A stretch of 64,000 nt of DNA from UBA1926 sp002337215 (GTDB lineage: Bacteria; Planctomycetota; Phycisphaerae; Phycisphaerales; UBA1924). Where the stretch lies: contig CAXBAF010000010.1 in the NCBI GenBank assembly GCA_963973795.1, forward strand, positions 1 through 64,000, given 5' to 3'. Positions 1 to 7,321 of this stretch are shown piece by piece (within the stretch, counting starts at the first letter, position 1; every line of letters begins with the position of its first letter). The notes under the pieces are model-generated. The model saw nothing but the letters and a program-made list of their open reading frames with translations, had not been told where the DNA came from and did not search any database. The translations under genes were made by a program, and so were the position numbers.

Positions 1-247
1 GCGGCCGCCGCCAGCCTGGGATGATGATCGTGCCCGCGCGGTCGAGCGCCCGGAGCGTGTACGGAGCGGTGATCTTGAAGCCTCCCGCGGCTTTGTTCGG
101 ACCCGGCGTTACCGAGCACACCCGCAGCGTGTACCACGGATCGATTTCAGGCTGTGAAGTACCGAATAACTCGGCCATGCACCCGAACTCAAAGGTGCAC
201 AGACCGTCGTAGGCCACGATCGCAACAGTCCAAGGGTCTCGCGACAT
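1..247 (-). CDS. FtrA/GlxA-type AraC-family regulator, N-terminal part (cut by window edge)
   Basis: The reading frame is open to the window edge, so only the first 82 codons are present and the gene continues to the left of base 1. The start is the ATG whose complement is at 245-247. The visible part is the start of a DJ-1/PfpI (class I glutamine amidotransferase-like) domain: VAIVAYDGLCTFEFG near residues 8-22, then a VPGW-like turn at about residue 79. This is the characteristic beginning of FtrA/GlxA regulators, in which an inactive amidotransferase-like sensor precedes two C-terminal AraC helix-turn-helix motifs; those motifs would lie outside the window. The gene is divergent from the cupin/NTF2-like pair at 397-1634 and is a reasonable candidate for its regulator. 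The family call rests on the N-terminus only. Confidence 0.7.
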   Translation of the reverse strand, partial: MSRDPWTVAIVAYDGLCTFEFGCMAELFGTSQPEIDPWYTLRVCSVTPGPNKAAGGFKITAPYTLRALDRAGTIIIPGWRRP

Positions 248-396
248 GGCAGTATTCTATCGACAATAGTCATTCGTGCCACTCGTTTTTTGTGTCCGAT
301 GACAGATACTTAAGGCATCACATGCAGGAAGGACCGCTCAATGCCAGAAACACCAGCAAGAGACATCACCCGAGATTCAGCCGCGGAGGTCCGGGC
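248..396. promoter_or_regulatory. Divergent intergenic region between the FtrA-type regulator and the cupin gene
   Basis: These 149 bases separate two genes read in opposite directions, so promoters for both should lie here. The stretch around 255-320 is AT-richer than its surroundings, with a run of T at 288-293. No clear -35/-10 pair or operator palindrome could be fixed by eye. Confidence 0.4.
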
Positions 397-400
397 ATGA
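341..400 (+). CDS. Candidate 19-codon leader ORF coupled to the cupin gene
   Basis: An ATG at 341 is preceded by AAGGA (329-333) at a good distance and opens a 19-codon frame (MPETPARDITRDSAAEVRA). Its TGA at 398-400 overlaps the ATG of the cupin gene at 397. The arrangement is what a translated leader or the tail of a decayed gene would give. There is no recognised homologue and the peptide may not be made. Confidence 0.2.
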   Translation: MPETPARDITRDSAAEVRA

Positions 401-744
401 AACTCACAATTGAAACCGCGCAGCAACTGCTCGCCCGGCATCGTGCCGGCTTTTCAAAGCCATGTCACGAGGCAAACTTCATCAGCCTGTTCCATCATGG
501 CTCGCTCGAGATCGAGATCTGCAAGCCGGACAAGGTCGATCTGCAGCAGCCGCACAACAGGGATGAGATCTACTTCATCGCCAGTGGATCGGGTCTGTTC
601 GAGCACAACGGCGAGCGCGAGGCGTTCAAGCCTGGGGATGTGATCTTTGTGCCCGCAGGGGATGACCATCGCTTTATGGACTTCTCTGATGATTTCGCAA
701 CTTGGGTGATGTTCTACGGCCCAGTAGGAGGCGAGGCTTTATGA
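397..744 (+). CDS. Small cupin-domain protein
   Basis: This is a 115-residue single-domain cupin. The ATG at 397 has GGAGGT at 385-390 as its ribosome site, which favours it over the longer upstream frame. The conserved core is present: an H-N-x-D-E-x-Y motif near residue 50, a G(E)xxxFxxGDxxFVPAG turn near residues 70-85 and a final H (DDHRF), so a metal site is plausible. Cupins of this size are mostly metal-binding isomerases or dioxygenases, or unknowns, and the substrate cannot be told. The stop overlaps the next start (ATGA at 741-744), so the two proteins are translationally coupled and probably act together. Confidence 0.75.
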   Translation: MKLTIETAQQLLARHRAGFSKPCHEANFISLFHHGSLEIEICKPDKVDLQQPHNRDEIYFIASGSGLFEHNGEREAFKPGDVIFVPAGDDHRFMDFSDDFATWVMFYGPVGGEAL

Positions 745-1634
745 CGCGGATCAAAGCTCAATTCACGGAACGACCCACGAGGTTTGTCGGTACCGACGAT
801 CGCCAGGGATGGCGTCTGAAACGCTATGAGATCACGCTCACTGGAGTAGAGGTTGCGAGTGAGATCCGGGCAGGTGCCGAAGCGACCGTAGACAGACACC
901 TCGCAGCCGTGGCAATCGAGCCATCGGTTGGATTCGTGGTGATGCACGCGGGCGAGGACGCGATCTGGCTGCTCATCAACCTGTGGAATCACGAGCTTCT
1001 GCATCAAGTGACACTCAGTGCCTCGCTCGACACGCCTGATGTGTTCGCTCCTGTCGATGCGGATGGACCTTCCGCGTGCGTCTGGGAACTCCGCGTGATC
1101 GCTCATGAGCGCGAAGCGTATGTGCGGCACGTGCTTCATGCGCCTACGGATCCTGCCCGGTATGACACCTACTTGTCGGATTCGAGTGGAGAACACATTC
1201 CAGGCGCGGATGCCAATGGGCGGTGTAACCACAGGGCAGTCATTGAGGCGTTCAACGCACGATGGAGCGACGGGGATGTTGATGGGCTGATGAAGTTGCT
1301 GACAGAGAATCCCGTGTATCGTGCATCGACAGGCCCTGGGCCAGGGGAAGCCCATCATGGACAGGCGGAGGTGCGCGCTGCATTTGAGCGTGTTATGGCA
1401 ACGGAGTCCGCCCTCGGTGCATCGCCACCTGACAAACCATTGATTCTCATCGACGGGAACCAGGGTATTTCATCATGGGCGTATCGCGGGCGGGATCATC
1501 TCGGAAACCCCAGTCTGATCGAGGGGGTCGACCTCTGGGTCTTCGAGCAAGGACGCATCGCGCTCAAGGATGCGTACCGGAAGGCGTTCCCAGATGTACC
1601 CACAGGTACTGTGGCTCAGGGGGAGTTCTTGTAA
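741..1634 (+). CDS. Two-domain protein with C-terminal SnoaL/NTF2-like domain
   Basis: 297 residues from the ATG at 741, preceded by AGGAGGC at 726-732. The first ~150 residues form a domain I do not recognise; it has mixed strands and no signal peptide or membrane segment. Residues ~165-290 look like a SnoaL/NTF2-like cone fold: the pattern begins VIEAFNARWSDGDVDGLMKLLTEN and continues with a G-x-A-E-V-R-A-A-F-E-R segment and a late W-x-F-E-x-G-x-I strand. Such domains are small-molecule isomerases, hydrolases or binding modules. The gene is coupled to the upstream cupin, suggesting a short catabolic or detoxifying unit controlled by the divergent FtrA-type regulator. Confidence 0.65.
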   Translation: MTRIKAQFTERPTRFVGTDDRQGWRLKRYEITLTGVEVASEIRAGAEATVDRHLAAVAIEPSVGFVVMHAGEDAIWLLINLWNHELLHQVTLSASLDTPDVFAPVDADGPSACVWELRVIAHEREAYVRHVLHAPTDPARYDTYLSDSSGEHIPGADANGRCNHRAVIEAFNARWSDGDVDGLMKLLTENPVYRASTGPGPGEAHHGQAEVRAAFERVMATESALGASPPDKPLILIDGNQGISSWAYRGRDHLGNPSLIEGVDLWVFEQGRIALKDAYRKAFPDVPTGTVAQGEFL

Positions 1635-1728
1635 TGCCGGCGGGATGAGTCCTCATGCATCGGCGAGCAACGCATCGATAGCTCTCCTACCACTTCCCAT
1701 GATTTCACCGCGAAACCAAAAACCTTGT

Positions 1729-1827
1729 TCCCAGGCTCCAGAGGCCGATCTGAGCCGCAAAAAGTTCAACTGGTGTCCTGTCACCCCGATTTTTCAGTCG
1801 TTTATGACCCCGGCGATCGCCGGGGTC
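1729..1827 (+). repeat. Dispersed intergenic repeat, copy A
   Basis: First of four related intergenic sequences (others at 4237, 5522 and 6957), all in the same orientation. The best-conserved core is AGTTCAACTGGTGTCCTGTC followed by ACCCCGATT. Copy A also contains a perfect 22-base palindrome at 1806-1827, a diverged form of which follows copy C. No reading frame is conserved among the copies. They may be remnants or ends of a non-autonomous element. Confidence 0.6.
1806..1827. terminator. Perfect GC-rich palindrome between convergent genes
   Basis: GACCCCGGC and GCCGGGGTC are separated by GATC, giving a 9-bp stem. It sits between the plus-strand SnoaL-like gene (ends 1634) and the minus-strand DUF2306 gene (ends 1847). 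There is no long T run on either side, so termination would be weak or factor-assisted. Confidence 0.4.
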
Positions 1828-1846
1828 GTAAAAGATTATGGGCTGA

Positions 1847-2542
1847 TCAATCCAGTTCTGTCATCTTGGATGGCATCGGACCGAGTTGAAATGGCTCACG
1901 ATCCGGAGCGTTCAGGCCCATCTTGCGGATGATGCCCTCTGCTACGAGAGCGTTGATCACCCAGCCTGCTGTCATCACGAAATCTCGTGGGCTCCCGTTA
2001 ATCTCGCCAGCCATTAAGACCCACAGGATACCTATCAGCGATTGTGAGCCGGCACCTTGGCCCAGAGCGTACGCTCGAATCATCCAAGCCCGATGCCGCC
2101 CGATGGACTTCTTCATCGCGTGGGTCACGCCCAGGTAGAAGCATCCCAGCATCGAGAACCCAACGGTAAGTCGTACCGCATATAGCAGGTTCGACTGGTC
2201 TTCGACTGGATACACGTAGAAATGAGTCATCCACAACGCGGACAAGACAGAGGCAATGCCGGCAAGGGCCAGCCCCCTGCCTAAGACTCGATGTAGCTTC
2301 GGATGTCGTTGTCGAACGCTCGGGAGAAACTGAACGATTCCAAAAACACAATATGGAATGGCGGTTGCGAGATGAACCTGAACGGGGATTGGAGCGGCGC
2401 TTATCATTGGCTTGTGGGGCAGAAACTGAAATGACGCACCTAAACTTACCTCGATCAGCCGGATCGTACCGCCGACACATGGGATGAAGCTCAACAGGAG
2501 CAAGCTGATTACAACGATCCATTCCGATCTTTGTAGCCTCAT
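1847..2542 (-). CDS. DUF2306-type integral membrane protein
   Basis: 231 residues. The start at 2542 is chosen over two upstream ATGs because AAGGAG lies seven bases before it. About seven hydrophobic segments are visible, beginning WIVVISLLLLSFIPCVGG. The family marks are conserved histidines and basic residues: VHLATAIPYCVFGIVQF, then HPKLHRVLGRG, then a late HRAWMIRAYAL stretch. This matches the DUF2306 membrane family, whose function is not established. It starts five bases after the lipoprotein gene stops and its ribosome site lies within that gene, so both are one transcript. Confidence 0.7.
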   Translation of the reverse strand: MRLQRSEWIVVISLLLLSFIPCVGGTIRLIEVSLGASFQFLPHKPMISAAPIPVQVHLATAIPYCVFGIVQFLPSVRQRHPKLHRVLGRGLALAGIASVLSALWMTHFYVYPVEDQSNLLYAVRLTVGFSMLGCFYLGVTHAMKKSIGRHRAWMIRAYALGQGAGSQSLIGILWVLMAGEINGSPRDFVMTAGWVINALVAEGIIRKMGLNAPDREPFQLGPMPSKMTELD

Positions 2543-2546
2543 GTCA

Positions 2547-3110
2547 TCACTCCTTTGTCGCGCTCTGTCTCCAGGCGTCATGTTGAGCGGTGCGGGCATG
2601 TTCTTTGTCCCAGTTCATTCCTGCAGGATGCCAGATATCTTTGCCCTTCCAGCTGAATATCCACAAGGCTGTGTGGCGAACAGACTCACGTAGACCTTCC
2701 CGTGTCGCAACGAACTCACGATGTTTCCGGAATGCGCCCCAGAATGCTGAGTCGAGTTCGTGGCGCGTGATGGGTTGGAACTGTTCGTTGTAATGACTGA
2801 CTGTGCCGTTCACGAACCCAAACAACGGGAGGGCTGCATCGAACTCAGCCTCGATGTAGCCAGCGGGCTCTTTTCTGTCATCGCTCTCTGCGAAGACATG
2901 CAGGTGTGTATGCACGAATGGCACGGCTCTAAAATCGTGTAGTTCGTTCTCATCGTTGTCGCCCTCGGCGCCGAGGCGGTCAAGATCCTCAGCGAGTTGA
3001 GGAATCCGTGATGGCCCGTGCTCAACAGCTAGAAAATCATAGTTTCTCGATGCGCAGCCTGTGATGGCGGTACACGCTAGAATGACTCCAAGGCACTTGG
3101 TCAGGTTCAT
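2547..3110 (-). CDS. Lipoprotein of unknown function
   Basis: 187 residues. The start at 3110 has GGAGA just upstream and opens directly into a lipoprotein signal (MNLTKCLGVILACTAITGC), with the lipobox cysteine at residue 19. The mature part has no recognised domain. It is polar, has an HTHLHVF motif near residue 68, and ends in a W/H-rich segment. It should be anchored in the outer or inner membrane. It is followed closely by the DUF2306 membrane gene, so the two may form one envelope function. Base composition is lower in GC than in the rest of the window. Confidence 0.6.
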   Translation of the reverse strand: MNLTKCLGVILACTAITGCASRNYDFLAVEHGPSRIPQLAEDLDRLGAEGDNDENELHDFRAVPFVHTHLHVFAESDDRKEPAGYIEAEFDAALPLFGFVNGTVSHYNEQFQPITRHELDSAFWGAFRKHREFVATREGLRESVRHTALWIFSWKGKDIWHPAGMNWDKEHARTAQHDAWRQSATKE

Positions 3111-3241
3111 ATCAGTTCTCCATGGAAATGAATCGCCGTCTTGAAGGATCGTCTGGGTGAAAAATACATGGCATAATCGCCCGTTCTGAACGCATCGACG
3201 TTGCAGAACAGTCACAAGGACGAGGTTCACGAATGTCCGTC

Positions 3242-3505
3242 TTATCGAGCCGGGTTCCGATGAGAGTCACGCGAAATTTCAATCTCCATTCCGTCGCTCT
3301 CAAACGTGAATACTTCGCTTAGAGGCTGTCCAAAAGCCATAGCGATTCGCACAGCGAGTTCAAGACTCGGCGAGTACTTTGCTTTCTCAATAGCTGCAAT
3401 GGTTTGGCGAGTACACCCGACGGCATCTGCTAGCGCCTGCTGCGTCATCTCATCATTCTCGAATCGCAAGCGACGGATTGTGTTCGAAATTCGCAGTTCG
3501 GCCAT
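3242..3505 (-). CDS. XRE-family helix-turn-helix regulator
   Basis: 87 residues, essentially one Cro/C1-type domain. The pattern MTQQALADAVGCTRQTIAAIE (residues ~20-40), followed by KYSPSLELAVRIAMAFG and an F-acidic C-terminus, is the standard short XRE regulator. Its ATG lies one base after the stop of the upstream membrane gene, so the two are co-translated. This membrane-protein plus small-XRE arrangement is widespread. The regulator usually controls its own operon, which is inferred here. The gene has lower GC than the core region. Confidence 0.85.
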   Translation of the reverse strand: MAELRISNTIRRLRFENDEMTQQALADAVGCTRQTIAAIEKAKYSPSLELAVRIAMAFGQPLSEVFTFESDGMEIEISRDSHRNPAR

Positions 3506-3506
3506 C

Positions 3507-3944
3507 TCAGCAGCCGATCCGGTAGCTGGCGAGCCGCACGCATTGGCCGGCCAAGTCGCCTAACGCGGCTGCTGCGTACAAGAGTGTCAGCGCGATGACC
3601 ACTGACCAGCCTGTGGCAAGCCCAATCAGCATCCCAACGAACCCAAATGCGAAGACGAATAGCGTGATGCACATCCCGCGAGACCTGTACAGATGATCTC
3701 GTTCATCGGTATTAATCTTCTGCTTGCGGCCTCTCGTCACAATCGCAAAGCCGATGTTCGAAAGAACAGTGAGTGCGATTGCAGCGGGGACGACCCAAAC
3801 GATGGCCCGCGCCCACACCATCGGCGCGTTCTCGCCAGACAGGGCTCCGGTCTCAAAGAGATCCCACAGCCGAACAGATATGTACCCATTCAGCAAAAGG
3901 CAGATGGCGATCGCAACGACGCTGGCGCGTTCCTGATGACTCAT
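3507..3944 (-). CDS. Four-TM membrane protein (DUF2178-like) paired with XRE regulator
   Basis: 145 residues from the ATG at 3944. Four hydrophobic helices are visible: residues ~8-25, 46-70, 91-110 and 113-133. Between helices 2 and 3 is a short loop with NTDERDHLYRSRG, the D-E-R-D signature common in DUF2178-like proteins encoded beside small XRE regulators. No strong ribosome site is visible; an ATG at 4004 would add 20 residues. Function is unknown. Pairing with a regulator suggests stress- or signal-dependent expression. Confidence 0.6.
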   Translation of the reverse strand: MSHQERASVVAIAICLLLNGYISVRLWDLFETGALSGENAPMVWARAIVWVVPAAIALTVLSNIGFAIVTRGRKQKINTDERDHLYRSRGMCITLFVFAFGFVGMLIGLATGWSVVIALTLLYAAAALGDLAGQCVRLASYRIGC

Positions 3945-4394
3945 GAGGCATATCGCTTTCTTGGTGTTCGTTCCATCGAACACACTGTAATGCAGAGCAA
4001 TCATGATGTCAAGCAGATTTAACACAAAGACCGAGATGTGGTGGCTGGCCGAGAATCTGGAATGAGGATCTCGGCGTCTTTTGCTGATCGCTCGGTCAGA
4101 CTCCCGCCGAGTTGGCCCGTCCATTGACGAGGGCATGGGCTGCGACGATCGACCAAAGTGGCCGACTGAGCGATAAGAATCTCCGCGGGGCTTAGCGGAG
4201 TTCTGAGCGTGTCGGATCTCACTGTTAAGCCAGAGTCTTCGTTTCCAGACTCCAGAGCCCGATCTGGGCGGCAGAAAGTTCAACTGGTGTCCTGTCACCC
4301 CGATTCGAAGCGATAGACCGTGTTCTCCATGGTTGAATCGATTTCTGGATCGCGCTGCTCGCAACAACCCGCGAGGCGCCGGGTACCAGAACCC
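3945..4394. other. Gene-free stretch containing repeat copy B
   Basis: 450 bases without a convincing gene. The promoter of the minus-strand membrane/XRE pair should be near its left end, where the sequence is AT-rich. 4020-4230 shows nothing recognised on either strand. The right part is repeat copy B followed by the upstream region of the secreted-protein gene. Confidence 0.5.
4237..4305 (+). repeat. Dispersed intergenic repeat, copy B
   Basis: Very close to copy A over the part CCAGAG-CCGATCTG-GCNGCA-AAAGTTCAACTGG and identical in the final TGTCCTGTCACCCCGATT. It has the same orientation as the other copies. Copy B lies 90 bases before the 358-residue secreted-protein gene and copy C lies 51 bases after it, so that gene is bracketed by direct repeats. 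Confidence 0.65.
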
Positions 4395-5471
4395 ATGCAA
4401 ATCCGAGCTTTTCTTGCACGAGCGCCGCGACCCGGGTGTCGTTCCTGTTTCGTGCTGTTCGCGATCTTGTCCCTCGGCACCCGGGTGGTGGACGCCTCCG
4501 CACAAGGTGTGGACTCGGACGAGACGCTGTCGAGTGAGCCCGCGGCGGTGCCGGAGCCGATGGCGGGCTTCGCTCGCATGGAGGCTGGCGAGTGGCGACT
4601 CGGCACGGTCCATGCCACAACATGGCGATGGGGACCGGGCCGTCACTCCATTCTCGCGCATCGCGTGGGGTCCGACGGCGACGGCAACCCTTGGCGTGAG
4701 CTGGTGATCTACTACTGGCGCCCGGATCGTCGAAAGATCCATCTGCTGAGTTTTCACCCAGACATTCCCGGTATCGGCCGTGGCGTCGGGGAGGGCACGT
4801 TCGAGTTCGATGGCGAAACCGCCGCTGCCTCCATCGGGCTCCACCAGCCTCGGGCTCACCGGACGTTGGCGACGCGCTGGACCTTCGACGGCCCTGACAA
4901 GTACCGCGAGGTTCTGCTCGAAGACAGCGGCCTCGGCCTGGCACCGCTCGCCGAGTGGGACTATGTGCGTTTCATGGAACAGCGTGCATCACCGGTGCCC
5001 GCGCCGGGCCAGGTGCCGACACCCTCGAGGAACATCCGGGCGTTCGTGCCTTTTCTGGGTCAGTGGGAGAGCCGGGAGGATGGTGGGGCGATCCTCGTTC
5101 TCTCAGACTTCGAGTGGATGGAGTACCTCGATGTTGTCGCTCTGCGCGTGGCGGGATCATCCGAGTCCGACAAGCCCGGGCATCTGCTCGATGCGTACTT
5201 CTACCACCATGTCGGGACCAACGAGCTGCGCTGTCTGGCACTGTCGGCTTCGGGCGGGGTGTACGAAGGCGGTGTGACCATGCTTGAAGACCGCGATCTG
5301 GAACTCGACCTGACGCGGCATGAGGGCGAGACAAGCGATCGTCGACTCGTTCGTTTCGACTTTGAATCGGATGGAACACTTCGAACTCGCGAATGGGCGG
5401 TCGATGGCGACGATCACGCCCTTGTGTTCGATGCCATCCATCATCGGACACCCGGGCCGCAGGAGGACTGA
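4395..5471 (+). CDS. Secreted protein of unknown function, flanked by direct repeats
   Basis: 358 residues from the ATG at 4395. The N-terminus has basic residues, then a hydrophobic core (CFVLFAILSLG, residues ~18-28) and a likely cleavage site at ASA-Q near residue 36, so export is expected. The mature part is rich in W, Y, H and charged residues and appears to hold two similar beta-rich halves: a Gx(W)R pattern with YYWRPDRRKIHLLSF in the first and AYFYHHVGTNELRCLAL in the second. This recalls DUF1579-like lipocalin folds, but I do not recognise the family. Repeat copies B and C flank it in direct orientation. Confidence 0.6.
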   Translation: MQIRAFLARAPRPGCRSCFVLFAILSLGTRVVDASAQGVDSDETLSSEPAAVPEPMAGFARMEAGEWRLGTVHATTWRWGPGRHSILAHRVGSDGDGNPWRELVIYYWRPDRRKIHLLSFHPDIPGIGRGVGEGTFEFDGETAAASIGLHQPRAHRTLATRWTFDGPDKYREVLLEDSGLGLAPLAEWDYVRFMEQRASPVPAPGQVPTPSRNIRAFVPFLGQWESREDGGAILVLSDFEWMEYLDVVALRVAGSSESDKPGHLLDAYFYHHVGTNELRCLALSASGGVYEGGVTMLEDRDLELDLTRHEGETSDRRLVRFDFESDGTLRTREWAVDGDDHALVFDAIHHRTPGPQED

Positions 5472-5521
5472 TTCGCCCCCTTCCGAGGATCGTCCCGTGC
5501 CACGTGGCGCCACACGAGGAT

Positions 5522-5620
5522 CCGAGTGTCGTGGGTCCAGCGGTTGATCTGGGCTGTGAAAAACTCAACCGTTGTCCTGTCACCCCGATTCTCAAGAGTA
5601 CTAGCGACCCCGGCGAGCAT
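5522..5620 (+). repeat. Dispersed intergenic repeat, copy C
   Basis: The core TGATCTGGGC...AACTCAACCGTTGTCCTGTC plus ACCCCGATT matches copies A and B with a handful of substitutions. The similarity to copy A extends rightwards into GACCCCGGCGA, the left arm of the palindrome seen beside copy A. Confidence 0.6.
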
Positions 5621-5721
5621 CGGAGAGTGTGCCACCTCATCAGACCGCGCATCCTGCCGTTGGTCCCCCAGCGACGAACGGGATTTCGCTAGAGTGGCAC
5701 CTACGCTCTTGCGAGGTCCGA

Positions 5722-6834
5722 ATGACGCAGCAGCCGATCGAGAACACAACGCGGGGAATCGCCCCAGATCGGGCGCGTGTCATGCGTGCTCTGCACGCGT
5801 TGCACGTGCGGTACCGCGGCTGCAACGACGGACGGATCGCCGATTACATCCCCGAGCTGGCAAAGGCTGATCCGGCCTGCTTCGCGATCAGCATCGTGAC
5901 CGTTGAGGGCGAGGTCTTCGAGGTCGGCGATCATGAACGCACGTTCACGATCCAGTCGCTCTCCAAGCCGTTCACGCACGCCTTGGCGCTGGCGGACCGC
6001 GGACGCGAGCATGTGATGCAACGCGTCGGCGTCGAGCCTTCCGGCGACTCGTTCGACAGCATCATCGGTCTCGACGCCAACAACCGGCCGCACAACCCCA
6101 TGGTCAACGCCGGGGCGATCGCGGTGACCTCGATGATCGCGGGCGACACGCCGGGCCACCGCCTCGACCGGATGCTCGAGATGCTCAGGCGAACGATGGG
6201 ACGCCGCCCGATGATCGACGACGCGGTCTTCGAGTCCGAGCGGACCACGGGGCATCGCAACCGAGCGATGGCCCACCTCATGCTCAACTTCGGCATCCTC
6301 GACCGGGAGGTCGAGGAGATCCTCGACTTGTACTTCAAGCAGTGCTCGGTCGTCGTCACGGCGCGCGATATGGCAACCATGGCCGCGACGCTCGCGAACG
6401 CCGGGATCAATCCCAAAACCGAGGAGCGGGCGGTGCAGCGCGAGTACATCCGCGACGTGCTGACGGTGATGCACACCTGCGGCATGTACAACTACGCCGG
6501 GGAGTGGGCGTACACCGTCGGGCTGCCTGCCAAATCGGGCGTGTCGGGCGGGATCATCGCGGTCGTGCCGGGCCAGTTCGGCATCTGCGTCTACTCGCCG
6601 CCGGTGGATGAGCGGGGCAACAGCGTCCGCGGCATCCGCGTCTTCGAGGATCTGAGCCGGAACTCGGGGATGCACGTGTTCGAGACCTGGCACCAGCTCG
6701 GACAGGTGCTCAACCACATCGACAGCGTGGAAGACCCGTCGCCGGCGCTCCCGGACACGACCCAGCCTGTCGGCGATGCGACCGTGCACAAACGCGAACT
6801 TGAACTCGATCCTCCCGCGACTGAAGCCGGGTAG
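5722..6834 (+). CDS. glsA: Glutaminase
   Basis: 370 residues. Converts L-glutamine to L-glutamate and ammonia in the cytoplasm. The family signature is clear: the serine-lysine pair in IQSLSKPF (S79, K82), then RPHNPMVNAGAIAV near residue 122, and a late AKSGVSGGIIAVVPG segment carrying the conserved glycines. Standard glutaminases are about 310 residues, so the ~45-residue C-terminal tail after LNHID is extra and looks disordered. The ATG at 5722 has only a weak ribosome site (GCGAGGT, 5711-5717). It stands alone between repeat copies C and D. Confidence 0.92.
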   Translation: MTQQPIENTTRGIAPDRARVMRALHALHVRYRGCNDGRIADYIPELAKADPACFAISIVTVEGEVFEVGDHERTFTIQSLSKPFTHALALADRGREHVMQRVGVEPSGDSFDSIIGLDANNRPHNPMVNAGAIAVTSMIAGDTPGHRLDRMLEMLRRTMGRRPMIDDAVFESERTTGHRNRAMAHLMLNFGILDREVEEILDLYFKQCSVVVTARDMATMAATLANAGINPKTEERAVQREYIRDVLTVMHTCGMYNYAGEWAYTVGLPAKSGVSGGIIAVVPGQFGICVYSPPVDERGNSVRGIRVFEDLSRNSGMHVFETWHQLGQVLNHIDSVEDPSPALPDTTQPVGDATVHKRELELDPPATEAG

Positions 6835-7321
6835 CTCCGCGGCGTGATCGTCGCTCGCTTGTCGCACCTGACCCGGCGCGTGCTTCCAGACAGCTGGACG
6901 AAGCCCAGCGAAAGAGAAGGTCCGCCAGGGGCTGAGTGACGCTGAGGTCGCCGCCTGTGTTCTTGGGCTCCATCGACCGATCCGGACCGCGATACATTGC
7001 GCGGCGGTCCTGTCATTCCGTTTCGGCCGGAGCAATGGTCGCATCAGCGTGCTCGGTGCATACCTAGCGAGTTGGCGACTCAGTCGGATAATCTCGTCCT
7101 TGCGCCTGTGTGCGCTGGCGGGAACATCCTCGGCGTGCCACCACAGAACCGGCTCGTCTGACACCAGAGATTGCCGGAATGCGGACACCGCTGAGGAATT
7201 CGGGGCGCCCGCGCACGGCAGCGCTGACGGCTGCGACCCTGAGTTCAGCGGCACCGCGTCTCTGCCGGTTGCCAGGGTGACACCAACGATCCTTTTTCCG
7301 GGATCCGATGCCCGATCGAGA
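6835..7321. other. Gene-free stretch with degenerate repeat copy D
   Basis: 487 bases between convergent glsA and the alcohol dehydrogenase gene. It contains repeat copy D at 6957-7022. To its right, 7050-7250 can be read on the minus strand as a W/H-rich peptide without a start, which may be a gene remnant. Nothing intact was recognised. Confidence 0.45.
6957..7022 (+). repeat. Dispersed intergenic repeat, degenerate copy D
   Basis: Most diverged copy. It keeps the spacing of copy C with GTCCTGTCATTCCG at 7007-7020 in place of GTCCTGTCACCCCG, and a related GGGCTCCA...GATC left half. Orientation is the same as in A-C. Confidence 0.45.

Noticed and set aside
1..8. GCGGCCGC at the first base, possibly a cloning junction
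   Set aside because: The bases are in frame with the truncated FtrA-type protein, so they are most simply genomic sequence.
1741..1800. Repeat copy A as a coding sequence read in reverse (VTGHQLNF-like peptides)
   Set aside because: The peptide is not kept in frame or length among the four copies and has no start, so it is not a gene.
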